Shown one piece after another: positions 1-11,600 of a DNA stretch of 64,000 bases. This stretch comes from Rhynchopus euleeides (taxonomy: Eukaryota > Euglenozoa > Diplonemea > Diplonemida > Diplonemidae): contig OY723274.1 of the NCBI GenBank assembly GCA_963210315.1, positions 1,612,001-1,676,000 on the forward strand, given 5' to 3'. The notes beneath the pieces are model-generated. The model saw nothing but the letters and a program-made list of their open reading frames with translations, was not told the origin of the DNA and did not search any database. Within the stretch, counting starts at the first letter, position 1, and the number at the start of each line of letters is the position of its first letter. Made by a program: the position numbers and the translations under genes.

Positions 1-569
1 GTGCAGGAGGCGAAGGCCGAGGCTGCCACCCTGCAGGGGAAGCTGGACTCCGCTGTCGGTGAGGCGGACGAGCTGCGTAAGGAGGTTGCGGCCTCCCAGG
101 AGGGCCTTGAGTCTGCGAAGGCTGAGACTGCCACCCTTCAGGGTAAGCTGGACACGACTGAGACTGAGGCGGACGAGCTGCGGAAGAACATCGCGACTTC
201 GCAGGAGGAGCTTGCGGCTGCCCAGCAGCAGGTGGGTACCCATGTGGCGTCGCTGGCTGATGCCGAGGCAGCACTCACCGAATCGCGCGCGAAGGCGGCA
301 ACGCTGGAGGAGGAGGCACAGGCACTGCGGGCACAGGCTGATGCGGCACAGCAGGGCAACGCAGACGCACAGGCGCTGCAGGGCGAGGTGCAGGAGGCGA
401 AGGCCGAGGCTGCCACCCTGCAGGGGAAGCTGGACTCCGCTGTCGGTGAGGCGGACGAGCTGCGTAAGGAGGTTGCGGCCTCCCAGGAGGGCCTTGAGTC
501 TGCGAAGGCTGAGACTGCCACCCTTCAGGGTAAGCTGGACACGACTGAGACTGAGGCGGACGAGCTGCG
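1..569 (+). repeat. 387-bp in-frame tandem duplication inside the coiled coil
   Basis: Bases 1-182 recur essentially unchanged at 388-569, an offset of 387 bp or exactly 129 codons. The near-absence of differences points to a recent duplication or ongoing conversion. The first copy may itself be the end of a longer array outside the window. Confidence 0.85.
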
Positions 570-1236
570 TAAGGCGGTTGCGGCCTTGCAGGAGGATCTT
601 GCTGCTGCGAAGGAGGCGGCCAGCAACGCCCAGTCCTCCCGTGCTCTGGAGCCTGAGACCAAGGTCGAGGAGACGAAGCCTGAAGTTGAGGAGACCAAGC
701 CTGAGACTGAGGAGGCGAAGCCGGAGGCTGAGGCTGAGGAGACGAAGCCCGAGGTCGAGGTCGAGGAGACGAAGCCTGAGGCCGAGGAGGTGAAGGCTGA
801 GGCTGAGGAGGCGAAGCCGGAGGTTGAGGAGACGAAGCCTGAGACTGAGACCGAGGAGACAAAGCCGGAGGTCGAGACGAAGCCGGAGGCTGAGGAGGTG
901 AAGGCTGAGACTGAGACTGAGGAGACGAAGCCGGAGGCCGAGGAGACCAAGCCTGAGACTGGGGAGGCGGAGAAGGCTGAGGCTGAGGAGACCAAGCCCG
1001 AGGAGGCCGAGGAGACCAAGGTTGATGCCGAGGAGGTGAAGGCTGAGGCTGAGGAGGCGAAGCCCGAGGAGGCCGAGGAGACCAAGGTTGATGTTGAGGA
1101 GACGAAGCCCGAGGTCGAGGAGACCAAGCCTGAGACTGAGGAGACGAAGCCTGAGGCTGAGGAGGTGAAGGCTGAGACTGAGGAGACCAAGCCCGATGCC
1201 GAGGTCGAGGAGACCAAGGCTGAGACCGAGGCCTGA
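1..1236 (+). CDS. Coiled-coil / E-K-P repeat protein, C-terminal part (5' end outside window)
   Basis: The frame is open from the first base to the TGA at 1234-1236 and gives 411 residues, so the true start lies upstream. Residues 1-205 are Ala/Glu/Lys/Leu-rich with heptad-like spacing (for example LQGKLDSAVGEADELRKEV) and should form a long coiled coil. Residues 215-411 are a low-complexity tail of variations on EETKPE, EEVKAE and EEAKPE, which is strongly acidic and probably disordered. A 129-residue block is repeated in tandem within the coil. No catalytic motif, membrane segment or signal peptide is visible in this part. Proteins of this build are often structural or cytoskeletal, but no function can be assigned. 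Codons end mostly in G or C, as in the other genes here. Confidence 0.75.
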   Translation: MQEAKAEAATLQGKLDSAVGEADELRKEVAASQEGLESAKAETATLQGKLDTTETEADELRKNIATSQEELAAAQQQVGTHVASLADAEAALTESRAKAATLEEEAQALRAQADAAQQGNADAQALQGEVQEAKAEAATLQGKLDSAVGEADELRKEVAASQEGLESAKAETATLQGKLDTTETEADELRKAVAALQEDLAAAKEAASNAQSSRALEPETKVEETKPEVEETKPETEEAKPEAEAEETKPEVEVEETKPEAEEVKAEAEEAKPEVEETKPETETEETKPEVETKPEAEEVKAETETEETKPEAEETKPETGEAEKAEAEETKPEEAEETKVDAEEVKAEAEEAKPEEAEETKVDVEETKPEVEETKPETEETKPEAEEVKAETEETKPDAEVEETKAETEA

Positions 1237-1900
1237 ATGTGATTTTTTATAGTTCGGCGTATAGGAAACTTTCTGCGCCCCCTCGACGGATCTTGCGACC
1301 CCCACCTGCACCACCTCGTCATGCTGTGCATTGGTGTACTCAAAGAGTGGGCCTGCTCCAACAAAACAAATTTCGGCACTTCTTGGTTTTGTTGTCTCAT
1401 TTTTGCTGTCACTTCATGATCCATATCGATGGGCACAGATCACATTGGTTTTTTTCGCAGTCCCTTTTGGACCTACATCATCGTGATATACCCGTTCCCT
1501 GCTGCAAGCAGAAGGTGCAGCCCCCTCTCCCCTCTCCCCCCCCCCCCCCCCCGTGTGGTGTCGCGTAGAGCAGGAGTAAGATAGCGGGGCCCGGTTCTCA
1601 CGGTGCGAACTCTAGGGGACACTCCGTGATGCCAGCACTGCTCGCCCAAACTGCAATACGCTTTCCCGTGATCTTCCGGGATTTGTTGTTTTCTCAACCT
1701 GGAACACTGATTTTTACGCTTTCCCCGGGTGGCGAATCCACCTCGCCACACCAGATAGAAGGGAAGGCTTTTTTATTTGACGGATTTGAGGACGGTGCGA
1801 CAATGGGGGGGACGGTATGAATGGAATGTGTGGATTTGCTGATCCGAAGCACCACCCGCCGCGGGTGCTCTTTCAGCACACCTCTCAGCAAAAGAAAATA
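1237..1900. other. Intergenic, no gene seen
   Basis: This stretch follows the stop of the coiled-coil gene. It contains a pyrimidine tract ending in a long C run near 1536-1552. No conserved reading frame, RNA gene or strong palindrome was found. Confidence 0.5.
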
Positions 1901-2229
1901 CCGTATACGTAAATATTATGGAACGGGCCCATTTTTGGCCGGTCCGTTCCATAATATTTACGTTCCATAATATTTACAGGGCCAGTTGGGGACTCGGTGG
2001 TGAGGACGGCTTGCGTCAGGAATCGCGCGAAAAGTGCACGAGTAGGTCCCGTCAGGGACTCTGTATGCCGTCCGATCACCTGGTCCAAGTCCCCGAGTCG
2101 CAGAAAGCCCTGTAAATATTATGGAACGAAAAAAATCTGGAACGCCAACCCACCAGCGTTCCAAAATATTTACGTTCCATAATATTTACGTTCCATAATA
2201 TTTACGTTCCAAAATATTTACGTATACGG
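1901..2229. mobile_element. Foldback element, CCGTATACGTAAATATT ends
   Basis: The two ends are inverted copies of about 25 bp with one mismatch, beginning CCGTATACGTAAATATT. Inside, the motif GTAAATATTATGGAACG and its complement are repeated several times around 1909-1975 and 2112-2215, so each end is a cluster of inverted subrepeats. The outer flanks read TA on both sides, consistent with a TA target duplication, though AT-rich flanks make that weak. There is no coding capacity, so this is a non-autonomous DNA element. Confidence 0.7.
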
Positions 2230-2930
2230 TATACGAAAATGGATACTGGAAAAAAAAAGGATAAAACGATACCGTGGTTACGACAGCTGCATGCAATGTA
2301 CGATACTGGGTGTGCGGATAAGGCTGCATGCCCGCACACAGCTCGGCAAACCCCCCAGAGGGTTCTTTTGCCATGTTCTCTCACCTGTGGGGCAGCACAT
2401 CGCGCGAACGGACTGTTCTCCCGGCCCACACAGTGAGATGACTGAGGATGAGGATACGTGATGCTCAGGAGTTCGGCTGTCCCCCCACCTCCACGCCCCC
2501 CCTCTCCTACCCAAGTGTAGTGCGCATTTATTTTTCACGCGATCACGTGAAAAATTGACCCCCCGATTATTTCCCGTCCTTCCCTGCCCGCATGCCTTTG
2601 TCCCGCCCTTCCCTGCCCAACACCTGCCCACCCAGAGCCTCGGCCCCTATCCCCCCCGTGGTGCCCTCCCTGCTACCACCCGACCCCCTACAGCATACAC
2701 AGGGCCGGCCGGTGTCGCCCGCATCACCAACACCTCGTTGGAAAACACCACCTCTACTGCCCCCGCTCCCTCCCCCCCCCACACACACACACGCGTGCGG
2801 CATTTTTCTACACTAACGGGCAGGGCGGTGGGGGTGGGGTGGGGTGCGGTGCGGTGTGTGCCGTGGGCTTGCAGGAAGCCTTCCCGAGAGAAGAGCCGCA
2901 GCACGCCTTGGGTGTGTTGAGAGGGGGGGA
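2230..2930. other. Intergenic, upstream of BBS2
   Basis: This is a C-rich and CA/GT-rich spacer leading into the BBS2 start. It includes a GTGGGGTGGGGTGCGGTG stretch at about 2831-2850. No reading frame with recognisable content was found. Confidence 0.45.
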
Positions 2931-5777
2931 ATGGCGCGGAAGGCGAACCCCGCTTTCGAGCTCTCGTTAGGGAATGTCATCGTGAAGGGGCAGGTCGATG
3001 TGGGGTGCTATGACGGGAAGCACCCCGCCCTGACCTGCGCAACCTCCGGTGGGAAGGTGCTGGTGCACTGCCCGCATGAGAAGGATCTCCCGATGCAGGA
3101 CCCGCGAAAAACGCAGGACATGGCGAAGGGCCAGGGCGACTCTGCTGTGAAATATCTGAATATCAACCGGCAGGTCACCGCGCTCAAGGCTGGGCTGTTC
3201 AACAAGGACACTGGAATCGACACCTTGATGGTGGGGACGCAGACGAACCTCCTGGCGTACAACGTTGAGTCCAATAGCGACCTGTTCTACAAAGAAGTGC
3301 AGGATGGGATCAACACGATGACCTTCGGGCGTGTTGGGGGCATCGAGGCGCCTCTCGCTGTGGTGGGGGGCAACTGCAGCATACAGGGCTTCGACGCAGA
3401 GGGGGCGGAGCTCTTCTGGACAGTGACAGGCGACAACGTCACGGCGCTGGCACTGCAGGATATCACAGGGAATGGGCACAACGAGCTTCTCGTCGGGTCG
3501 GAGGACTACGAAATACGCGTCTTCAAAAACGAGGAGGTTGTGACGGAGACGACGGAGACCGACAAGCTGATAGCGCTGCAGCCCCTGCACGGCAGCCGCT
3601 TCGGCTACGGCCTGGCCAACGGGACTGTCGGGGTGTACGACAGGCAGACACGGGCGTGGCGGTTCAAATCAAAGCACCGCGTGACAAGCCTGAGCAGCCA
3701 TGACCTCGACGCAGACGGCATCCCGGAGCTGGTCAGTGGGTGGGAGAACGGCAAGGTCGAGGGGCGGCATGACCGGACGGGGGAGGCGGTTTTCCGCGAC
3801 AGCCTGCCTTCATCGATTTCGGCGCTCGTCGTTGCGGATTACCGGATGGATGGGCGGCCGTGCCTTGTGGGGTGCTCGTATGAGGGGACAATACGTGGGT
3901 ACGTGCCCTTTGAGAAGGTGGAAGAGGACACGACGGAGATGGACACGCAGCTGCAGGAGCAGCTGCGGATGCTGACGCAGGTGAAGCAGAACCTGCAGAC
4001 GGAGCTCAAAACCTTCGAGGACAACATCGACATGCAGAGGAAGGGGGAGCGTGACGGTGGGATGATCCCTGAGGACACGAAGGTGACGGCAACCCTGAAG
4101 CCATGCAAGGCGAAGTCGTGCGTCGAGCTTGTGCTCAAATCCTCCAGCTCCTCTACATACATCAGGATGGCGATTGTCACCGCTGAGTTCCTGTTCGGAA
4201 GCAACGTATGTCCCGCGGGTGGGTAGGGCAATGGGTGTGGCTCAGCCAATTAAATTCACTGCAGTGAATTGGGACCTCCCCTGCCCCTGCAGTGCCCTGC
4301 AGGGGGTGGGTTTTCCGGTTTCGGGTGGAGGAGAAGCTGGCTTGGATCTTTTGTGCCTTTGTGTATCCACCACCCGCGCCACAGGAGAGCTTAGTGACGT
4401 ATGCGAGCCCCGACTCGTGCTCCAGTCAGATGTCTGTGTTCTTCTCCCCAGAGAAGGATGTCGGCACGATCCTTCACATCAAAGTGGTTGTCGGGGACAA
4501 GCTGGTATGTCGCACATTGTTTCCCCCAAACTGTTTGAAACAAGCTTGCTTGCCAGTGAAAGTGTCTCAGGGGCATATGGCGCTCGCAGTGTGTTTTGAT
4601 ACAGCCCGGGCCGCGGCACGCTCATGCGCACAACCATAATTTGCGAACACAGTCTGCAAGCCTGGCCTTGTTGTCAGGCCAAACAGACTGGTGGGTCGGG
4701 TTTGTGTGTCTGTGCCATATTGCAGGCCCTCCCAAACACCTGTCATTCCACAGGGCGACCTGTTCCATGTGTTCGAGATGGACTACCGTCTGCCGAAGTT
4801 TGCGATGTACGTCCCCCTGAAGGACCAGCCGAAGAAGCTCCCTGAAGGGCTTGTGACATTCACTATCCTCGAGCGTGTCCACCGCGTGCTAATGTGGGCC
4901 GAGAACAGCTTCACCTGCAACTACGGCGGGCAGCAGCAGTCATCGCAGTTCAGCGCGAAGTTTGTCTCGCTGCGAAACCAGCAGATCCTGACGCTGGACA
5001 TGTCGACAGACAAAGGAGGGCTGATGGAGATCCGGTGCAACAGCATCGAGCTCGCAGGGGACATCGTGCAGGACCTCTGCGCGCACCTCGAGATCAAGGA
5101 GATGAAGAGCACAGCGGACTTCACGACAGAGCTGGAGGAATTCAACAAGGTGCTGATGAAGGTGGATGGCTACAACGCTGTGCGGATCCGTCTGACCATG
5201 GAGATGGCCGACTCTTCGCAGATGGTGAAGGCACTCGTGATCCGTGCGGAGGACGCGCGCATCCTGTCCGAGATGTCGCTGATGCGGCAGCACTACAACA
5301 AGCTGCACGAGCTGAACTCGCAGCTCATCGGGGAATACATCAAGAGGGCGAACAACCACACAGAGCTACTGACTGCGCTGCGCGAAGTCAACGCGATGAT
5401 ACAGAAGGCGGCTCGCCTCCGCATGGGACAGGTATGGCAGACGCAGGCATCTAGCATTCAGCTGCCTCCTTTGGAAACAGTGTGTGTGTTACCACATCGG
5501 TGATCCACCTGTTTTGTGCTGTATTTTGAAGTAACATTTCGGATTTGCTTATGTGTGCTGGCAACGGATGTCAGTGTGTGGGAGATTGCTGCCAGCAGTT
5601 CTGTGTGTGTGTGTGAATCACGTGATCCCCTCCATCTATTCGTTACGCGATGTTTTCCAACACACCTCCCGACAGGCAAAATCGCGCGTCATCTCCGAGT
5701 GCCGTGAGGCAATCAAGTCCAACAACATCCCGTCGCTCTTCCGGATCATCAAGCTGGGAGGTGTCAAGGCGACATAG
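2931..5777 (+). CDS. BBS2: Bardet-Biedl syndrome 2 protein, BBSome subunit (4 exons)
   Basis: The exons are 2931-4205, 4385-4504, 4754-5431 and 5676-5777. All junctions are phase 0, the donors are GTATGT, GTATGT and GTATGG, and the acceptors end CAG. The product is 724 aa, against about 721 for human BBS2. The N-terminal part (about 10-340) is the beta-propeller, with family blocks such as VGTQTNLLAYNVESNSDLFY, FWTVTGDNV, LLVGSEDYEIRVFK and GSRFGYGLANGTVGVYD. A coiled coil follows (about 345-390), then the GAE/platform and helical C-terminal regions. BBS2 is a core subunit of the BBSome, the coat that carries membrane proteins in and out of cilia together with intraflagellar transport. The start was chosen because MARKANPAFELSLGN aligns with the conserved N-terminus. 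Its presence argues for a functional flagellum. No defects were seen. Confidence 0.97.
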
Positions 5778-6610
5778 TGACGCACAGATCATCTTCGCCT
5801 GACCCCATCCCCCACGTGTGGAAATCAAACATGCACATATGCATACAGCGTCGCAGCGTTTGTATTGATTTGGCATACGTCCTACCCCCCTGCCCCTCCC
5901 CTCCCACCAGAGGAGATGCGAGCAGACCCTTCTGCCCTTCTCCCTCCTCCAGCTTTGCAAAGACGATATAATACACCCCACCCCCCTCTGTGCAGCTGAG
6001 GTGTGTGTGTGTGTGTGTGGGTGGAGGGGCAAGAAATAGGCCATTCCCCCCCCCCCCCTCCCCCCTCCCCCGAAAAAGACTTGGAGTTGCATTCTTTGTT
6101 TGTACGAAACTCTTTTTCTGCATAGCTGCCCCCCCCTCTCCCCTTCCCCCTGTCTTCTGACATGACACAGGCCGAGCATCGTGACACTGGATCTCGGACA
6201 CACTGCCTGCATATCGAGGTAGTCCGGGAGACTGCGCCGTGCCTGCTTCACCCCCCGCCTCTGCGTCACTCCCCCCCTGTGCATCGCCCCCTGTCTTAGT
6301 ATACACACGTACACCAGGAGCGGGGCAGGGGGGGGGGGGGGGGCTCGGACAATTTAACAAATGCTGCTGGCAAGAAAATAACACAAGTTCTTCTAACCAC
6401 GGGGTGGGTGAGTGGTGGGGTGTGTGTGTGTGTGTGCGTGCGTTGCCTGTGATGTGTCGGGTGATGGCGGTGTGAAGCCCTTGAGTAAAGAAAAAGGATT
6501 TTTTTAAAAGAAAGCCACACAGCCGCATTGAGTTACCAGAAGGGAATAAAGAGAGCGGAGCTGTGTGCCTCCAGAACCCCCCCCCCCCCCACCCACCCAC
6601 CCCCCCCCCC
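5778..6610. other. Intergenic low-complexity region
   Basis: This spacer contains (GT)n tracts at about 6001-6018 and 6419-6437, a G run at about 6328-6344, and long C runs at about 6047-6060 and 6577-6613. No gene could be supported. Reading frames here are products of the simple repeats. Confidence 0.5.
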
Positions 6611-7070
6611 CCCTAGGGCAGTGGTGGCTGCGTACGCGTACGCAGCGTGATTTTCAAAAAGTGCGTACGGCGTACGCGTACGCGTACGGCGCTGCGTACG
6701 GCAGTCTATGGAGCACAGGAGACGGCCATGGCCGCACACCAAATCCGACAGTCGAACTCAGGTGTACCAGGGGCAGCCTTCGAGCCTTCCAGTCGGAAGT
6801 GGTACCTTTTGCAGCATGCTTGCGGGTGTACTTGCAGGTGTTGCGAGTTATTCGCCACGTGCGCGGCAAGGAACCATCTGTGAAAGGCAAGAGCAAAGGC
6901 CAGGGCCCAGCCACCCGCTGGGTGGCCTACTGTGTGCTGAGAGACCTGGAATACCAGCCGTACGCAAAATCTGCGTACGCGTACGCAGCGCGATTTTCAG
7001 AAAGTGCGTACGGCGTACGCGTACGCGTACGCGTACCGTACGGCCGTACGCTGCCACCACTGCCCTAGGG
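6611..7070. mobile_element. Non-autonomous element with CCCTAGGGCAGTGGTGGC inverted ends
   Basis: The left end (6611-6635) and right end (7046-7070) are inverted copies of about 25 bp with one mismatch, starting CCCTAGGGCAGTGGTGGC. Just inside, an about 60-bp block of GTACGC-type alternating sequence followed by GATTTTCA occurs at 6629-6689 and again in direct orientation at 6972-7031. The middle (6690-6960) is unlike the ends and has no recognised product. The CG/TA alternation makes spurious frames rich in Tyr-Ala. This looks like a MITE or foldback element. Confidence 0.75.
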
Positions 7071-8228
7071 GGGGTCTACTGGGGGAAACATTGGCCAAAT
7101 TTTGAGAAACACGTTTTTGACCCCAAAAAGGTCGTTCTGGTGCCAGAAAGTGCCCAATATACTCCGGAAACTCGTTTCCGCCCACTCCCAGGGGGTGGTA
7201 TGCCCCCGACGATGCCGTTTTTAGCAACCAAAATTTTTGGGACAGAACTTGTACCTGGGCTGCACACCACAGGACACATCAAGCAGAGCAAACACACCTC
7301 AACCTGCCAGATGCACAGAAGAACTGTTGTCGTTGATTGTTCTGAAACATAACAGCTTCTCGGTGCCCACCAGAGGTCAAAAGCCAAGCCAATATGAGGT
7401 AATCGCGCCAGGAACAGTTGTGGGAGAAGTATGGTACAGTTCGTGTCCCATTTGACGCTGTTCTTGGGAGCTTACGGCAGCTGGGTCTGTGTGGCACGGC
7501 GCATCCGTTGCCAGGGAGCGCGTCCTCGGGTGTGGTGCCTCACCTGTGAGCATGTGTCACAGGGAGACGCCATACGAGAGTCTCTCAGATGCCTCCTCTG
7601 ATGGGAGGCAGCTGACTGGAACAGGCACCTGGTACAGCAGGCACGGGTACAAGAAGTGGCCAGAAATAGCGCTCAGCAGAAGCGCAAGATTTTCCCGTCT
7701 CAGCTTCCAGCCCCAACTTCCGCTCAACGGTATTGTCGGGAAGTACTCAGGCATGGCTGCATTGTCAAATGGGAGGCTGATTGGGTGCCACAAATGACTG
7801 GATTGAGGGAGTCGACGGAGTCTACAGTTGAGATACGGGCCAGTCTCTCAAAGGAAGAGGAAACCAGACCTGATTGCTCTCGCCGACGAGCAGGGTGTTG
7901 TGCAGGGCGCAGTTCACGTACCAGAACGACGGACGGACCTCCTGAGGGCCATCCGGCGCCGCTGGCAGTCCCTGAGGGTGATACAAAGGGCAACAGCGGA
8001 AATAAGCAGACTGCACAAATAGCCCCAGGTACAAGTTCTGTCCCAAAAAATTTCGCTGCTAAAAAAAGCATCGTCGGGGGCATACCCACCCCCTGGGAGT
8101 GGGCGGAAACGAGTTTCCGGAGCATGTTGGGCACTTTCTGCCAGCAGAATCACCTTTTTAGGGTCAAAAACTCGTTTCTCAAAATTTGGCCAATGTACAC
8201 GCTTTTTTAGGTGCAGTAGACCCCCCCT
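7066..8228. mobile_element. About 1.16-kb element with about 200-bp terminal inverted repeats
   Basis: Bases 7066-7262 and 8022-8228 are long inverted repeats. Both begin TAGGGGGGGTCTACTG when read inward and share, in order, TTGGCCAAATTTTGAGAAAC, GAAACTCGTTTCCGCCCACT and GGGACAGAACTTGTACC. They differ by substitutions and a short indel, so the element is not young. The about 760-bp interior has one short coding-like stretch (see 7828-8022). It abuts the previous element so closely that their TAGGG ends overlap. Confidence 0.8.
7828..8022 (+). pseudogene. Possible fragment of a LINE restriction-like endonuclease
   Basis: The 65-codon open frame includes RKRKPDLIALADEQGVVQG followed by AVHVPE. 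This resembles the (R/K)PD-x(10-14)-hD-h-VP block of the restriction-like endonuclease at the end of R2-type non-LTR retrotransposons. The expected Asp after the hydrophobic pair is replaced. There is no upstream reverse transcriptase in the element. The match is short, so this may be chance. If real, it is a captured and decayed piece. Confidence 0.25.
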
Positions 8229-8631
8229 AACCCCCCCCCCCCCCCCCTCCCGCAACACGGTGCAGGATGTTTTCGCTTTTTTGTGAGGCACACGCAACAC
8301 ACATGAGAGTCGTTTTTCGAAAGCGCCGGTGGCACGCGAGCGGGGCACACTTCTTCTTGATCGCAGGCCTCACCATTCACACAGCCACCACCCATTATTT
8401 TTTACAGGCGCTGTGTCACACACACACCACCAACCACCACCCCCCTGCTGCATGGCTCCTCCCTCCTGACGCAAGACAAGAGCCATGTGGACCTTCCCAA
8501 AACCCTGAACATATATGCTATAGCAACCCTCTCTGCCCTACCCCCCCTCTCTCTCTCTCCACCTCCCTCCCCTGGAGGGCTGCCTCGAGCTGCCCGGCTG
8601 ATGGTTTGTTGTTTCAAACAAATCCTTCAAA
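8229..8631. other. Upstream region of the FN3 gene
   Basis: It begins with a long C run (about 8231-8250) at the edge of the preceding element. It ends in a CT-rich tract (about 8547-8580) shortly before the ATG at 8632. It probably contains the promoter and 5' leader of the next gene, but no specific site was identified. Confidence 0.45.
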
Positions 8632-11600
8632 ATGGCGCTCCAGCGCATGACCTACGCGACGGGTTTCCTCAACTCTAAGAAGAAAAGGCCGGAAGGGGCG
8701 CTTTTCGAGAGGAGCCTGCTCATCGGGGAGCCTGCCTATCCAGCGGACGCAGCCCCGGCGGATGCCCTGGAGTGGATTGGCGAGGAGCACAACGTGCCGC
8801 TCTGCGACGCCCCTGACCTGGCAGAGGTTCTGTGGGAATTCCCAGGCACTCTCCAGCTTGTCTACCTCGGCGAGGTGGCGGTGTGCGCCAGGGCCTTGGA
8901 ACCCTGCTCAGTGCACGTCACCTCCACAGCCCTCCACCGAGCAGCCCCACGGGCAGAGGGTGCCGAAGGGGTGGCACACCACCGACAGCAGAGCCCTCAC
9001 GACAGCAACGGGCAGGCAGACGTGGGGGCCGCAACTCCACCCGCAGAAGACCTCCCTGATGGAGTTGCTTTGCGGCAGGTCAGCGGGGCCCCGAATGAGG
9101 CTGTGGGGTTTGACAGGACCTGGAGGCTCGAGGGCGGGGGGGAGTGCCTGCTGGTGAACGGGCTGCAGCCTGGCGCGACCTATCGGCTTGGGGTGGAGGG
9201 GCGCGGGGGTGAGGCGTCGGCATGCCTCTTCACGACACGGGGGTGTGTTAAGCTGCACCGCCTGTGCGCCCTCGGGGAGACGTTCGTCAGGCTCAACTGG
9301 ATTTGCGACCCTTCCTCCTCTCGGGGTGGTGGCGGTGGCGGTGCCGATCCGCTGCCGCCACCACCACCCCTCCCTGACTCCGGCCTCCCCCACATCGCAG
9401 GGAGCGCGCGCGGCGCCTCCGTCGCCGAGGCGTTGTTACATGAGGTGCGGAGGTGCGGGTCGTCGTGGGGGGTGAAGGCATCAACACTGCGGTCCATCCG
9501 CTCCTCCGCCACACCCCTGGTGGCGACATCACTCAACCCCAAAGCGGAGTATGTCCTGCGACTCCGATCATTGGATGTGCTTCCGAAGGACATCGCAGGG
9601 GCATGTGGGACGCCTATCATCACAGGGCTTCTGAGTCGGTATGCAGGGTTCTCCACGAGAGGGCAGCTGTGCCTTAAGGTTTTGTCAAAATCAAACGACA
9701 CCCTCGCCGTCGGGTGGGGCCACGAGGAGGTTATGGACCGGCTGGTTCCCGAGGAGTTTCACACCGCACAGCCCAGCGATCTCGGCGTTTCGATATTCTA
9801 CATCACCATCTGTGCGTATTGGGAGAATAACGCTGCCCTGCAGGCGCGGAAGGAGGCGCAGCTCCGCGACTTAGAGGAGGCTCTGTTCCAGCTTGAGGAG
9901 GAGAAATCAATGAGGAGCAGCGCAGCGTCTTCCTTTGAGTCTGGGAGTGCTCCGATGGAAGGGGCGCTCCCCACCCTGCACGGAGAAGACGGTGCGGAGT
10001 CTGGGGGGGAAAGGGGTGACCCGGAGAGCGGGTCGCTAGAGGATGAAACGCCTGCGCCGCACAGCAGCGGGTCGATGAGTGGGTCATCCTCTGCACCACA
10101 CACGTCGGAGGGGTCGGGGCTGGACGGCACAGCCACCTCCGATATGCAGCGGATTGAGAAGCTCAACCTGCAGAAGCAGATCGCCGCCCTGCAGAAGGAG
10201 CTCCGCGCCGACGAGCACACCGGGATGTTCTACCGTGAGAAGAAGCAGATGGGTCCCAGCGGGAGGTTTTGCATATTCGAAGGGCTACAGCCCCTCACGA
10301 CATACAATATCCAGCTCTCATGCCACTGCAGGAAGAACCTCCTGGGGGCCCCACTGTGCGTCGCAGGGAAAACCCGGGCTGTCAAGGCTGCCTCCACGCC
10401 AGCCGCTGAAGAGGTATCCACGCTGTACACCACGGTGTTTGAGGTGCTTGCGCAGAACGGCTTCTGCGCCTCCCCAGGAACATACGATTCCGACCCCACC
10501 ACTCCAGGCGCGGATGGCGGTGACGGCGAGGATGTTGAGGAAGCCGAAGCTTCCCGCGACCCGGTTTCCGAGATCTCCCCCGCCGCCTTCCTCACGCTGT
10601 CCTCCCTGGGTGAAACCTCCGTGAAGATCGCGTGGGGCAACACAGACCCTGAGGAGGAGCGCAGCCTCCGCTCCGCCGTGGATGAGATGGAGAATGCCAT
10701 CGCTGCCAAGGGGCGCAAGTCCCGAACCCCCGGGCACAGCCCCCGCCACAGGGTTTCCTCCCGAAGCCCAAGTCGGAGCCCTTCAAGAGTTCCCCCCACA
10801 CTCCGTGTGGCACCCGGAAGCCCGGCGAAGGAGGATGCGCCGGGCGACGCAGAGATGGACCCCCCGCTCTCCCCGGCCTCCATCAGACGCCGGGATGACA
10901 CGGATCGGCTCGAGAGGCTGAAGGGGATGCTCGACGCGTTGGAGTCGCAGCAGCAGCTGCTTCAGAAGTTGAAAAACCGGGGGGTGAAGGTTCTCTACTC
11001 GCTCCTTCTCCTCCGCCTCCCCGTCGGTACAAAGGAGCCCCCTCCGGGATGGCCCGAATGCGGAGATGGGGGTGCCGGTGAGGGTCTGGGTGGCGGAGAT
11101 CTCCTCTCGGGATCGCCTGAGTCAGCCTTCTGCCGGATGGAGAGTGAATTCCAGAGGGCACCGATTGATTTTTCCGAGGATCTGTCATCCCCGATATCCC
11201 CGGGGATTGCAGATGGGTCGGAGAAAATCGAGGTGACCACGAGCGGGCTGAACACCACCATACCCAACCTCCTTCCGGGGCAGCGGTATGCTTTGTCCAT
11301 CCGGAGCAGGAAGGGGAGGGCCGGGTGGTCCTCCTTCTCCAACACGGTCCGCTTCACCACACCTTCCCCGCCGGAGATCTCCGTCGTGCGGCTGCAGGGG
11401 ACCCCATACGACACCACGGAGTTTTTCGCCGTCTCCAAGCCGACCGACCTCCAGATGGAGGAGGGCCGTCTCCTCCCCGGATCTCTCCTCCCAAGGCATG
11501 GGTTCCGCTGCTACACCCCGGGTTCCCAGATTCAGTTCAAGCTGTTCAGCAGCGAAGGGCATTCCAAGGTGATGTGCCTCCAAGAGAGCGATATGGTTGA

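Noticed and set aside
6565-7068. Tyr-Ala-rich protein frame
   Set aside because: It is produced by GTACGC alternation in the ends of an inverted-repeat element, and the frame runs through the element borders.
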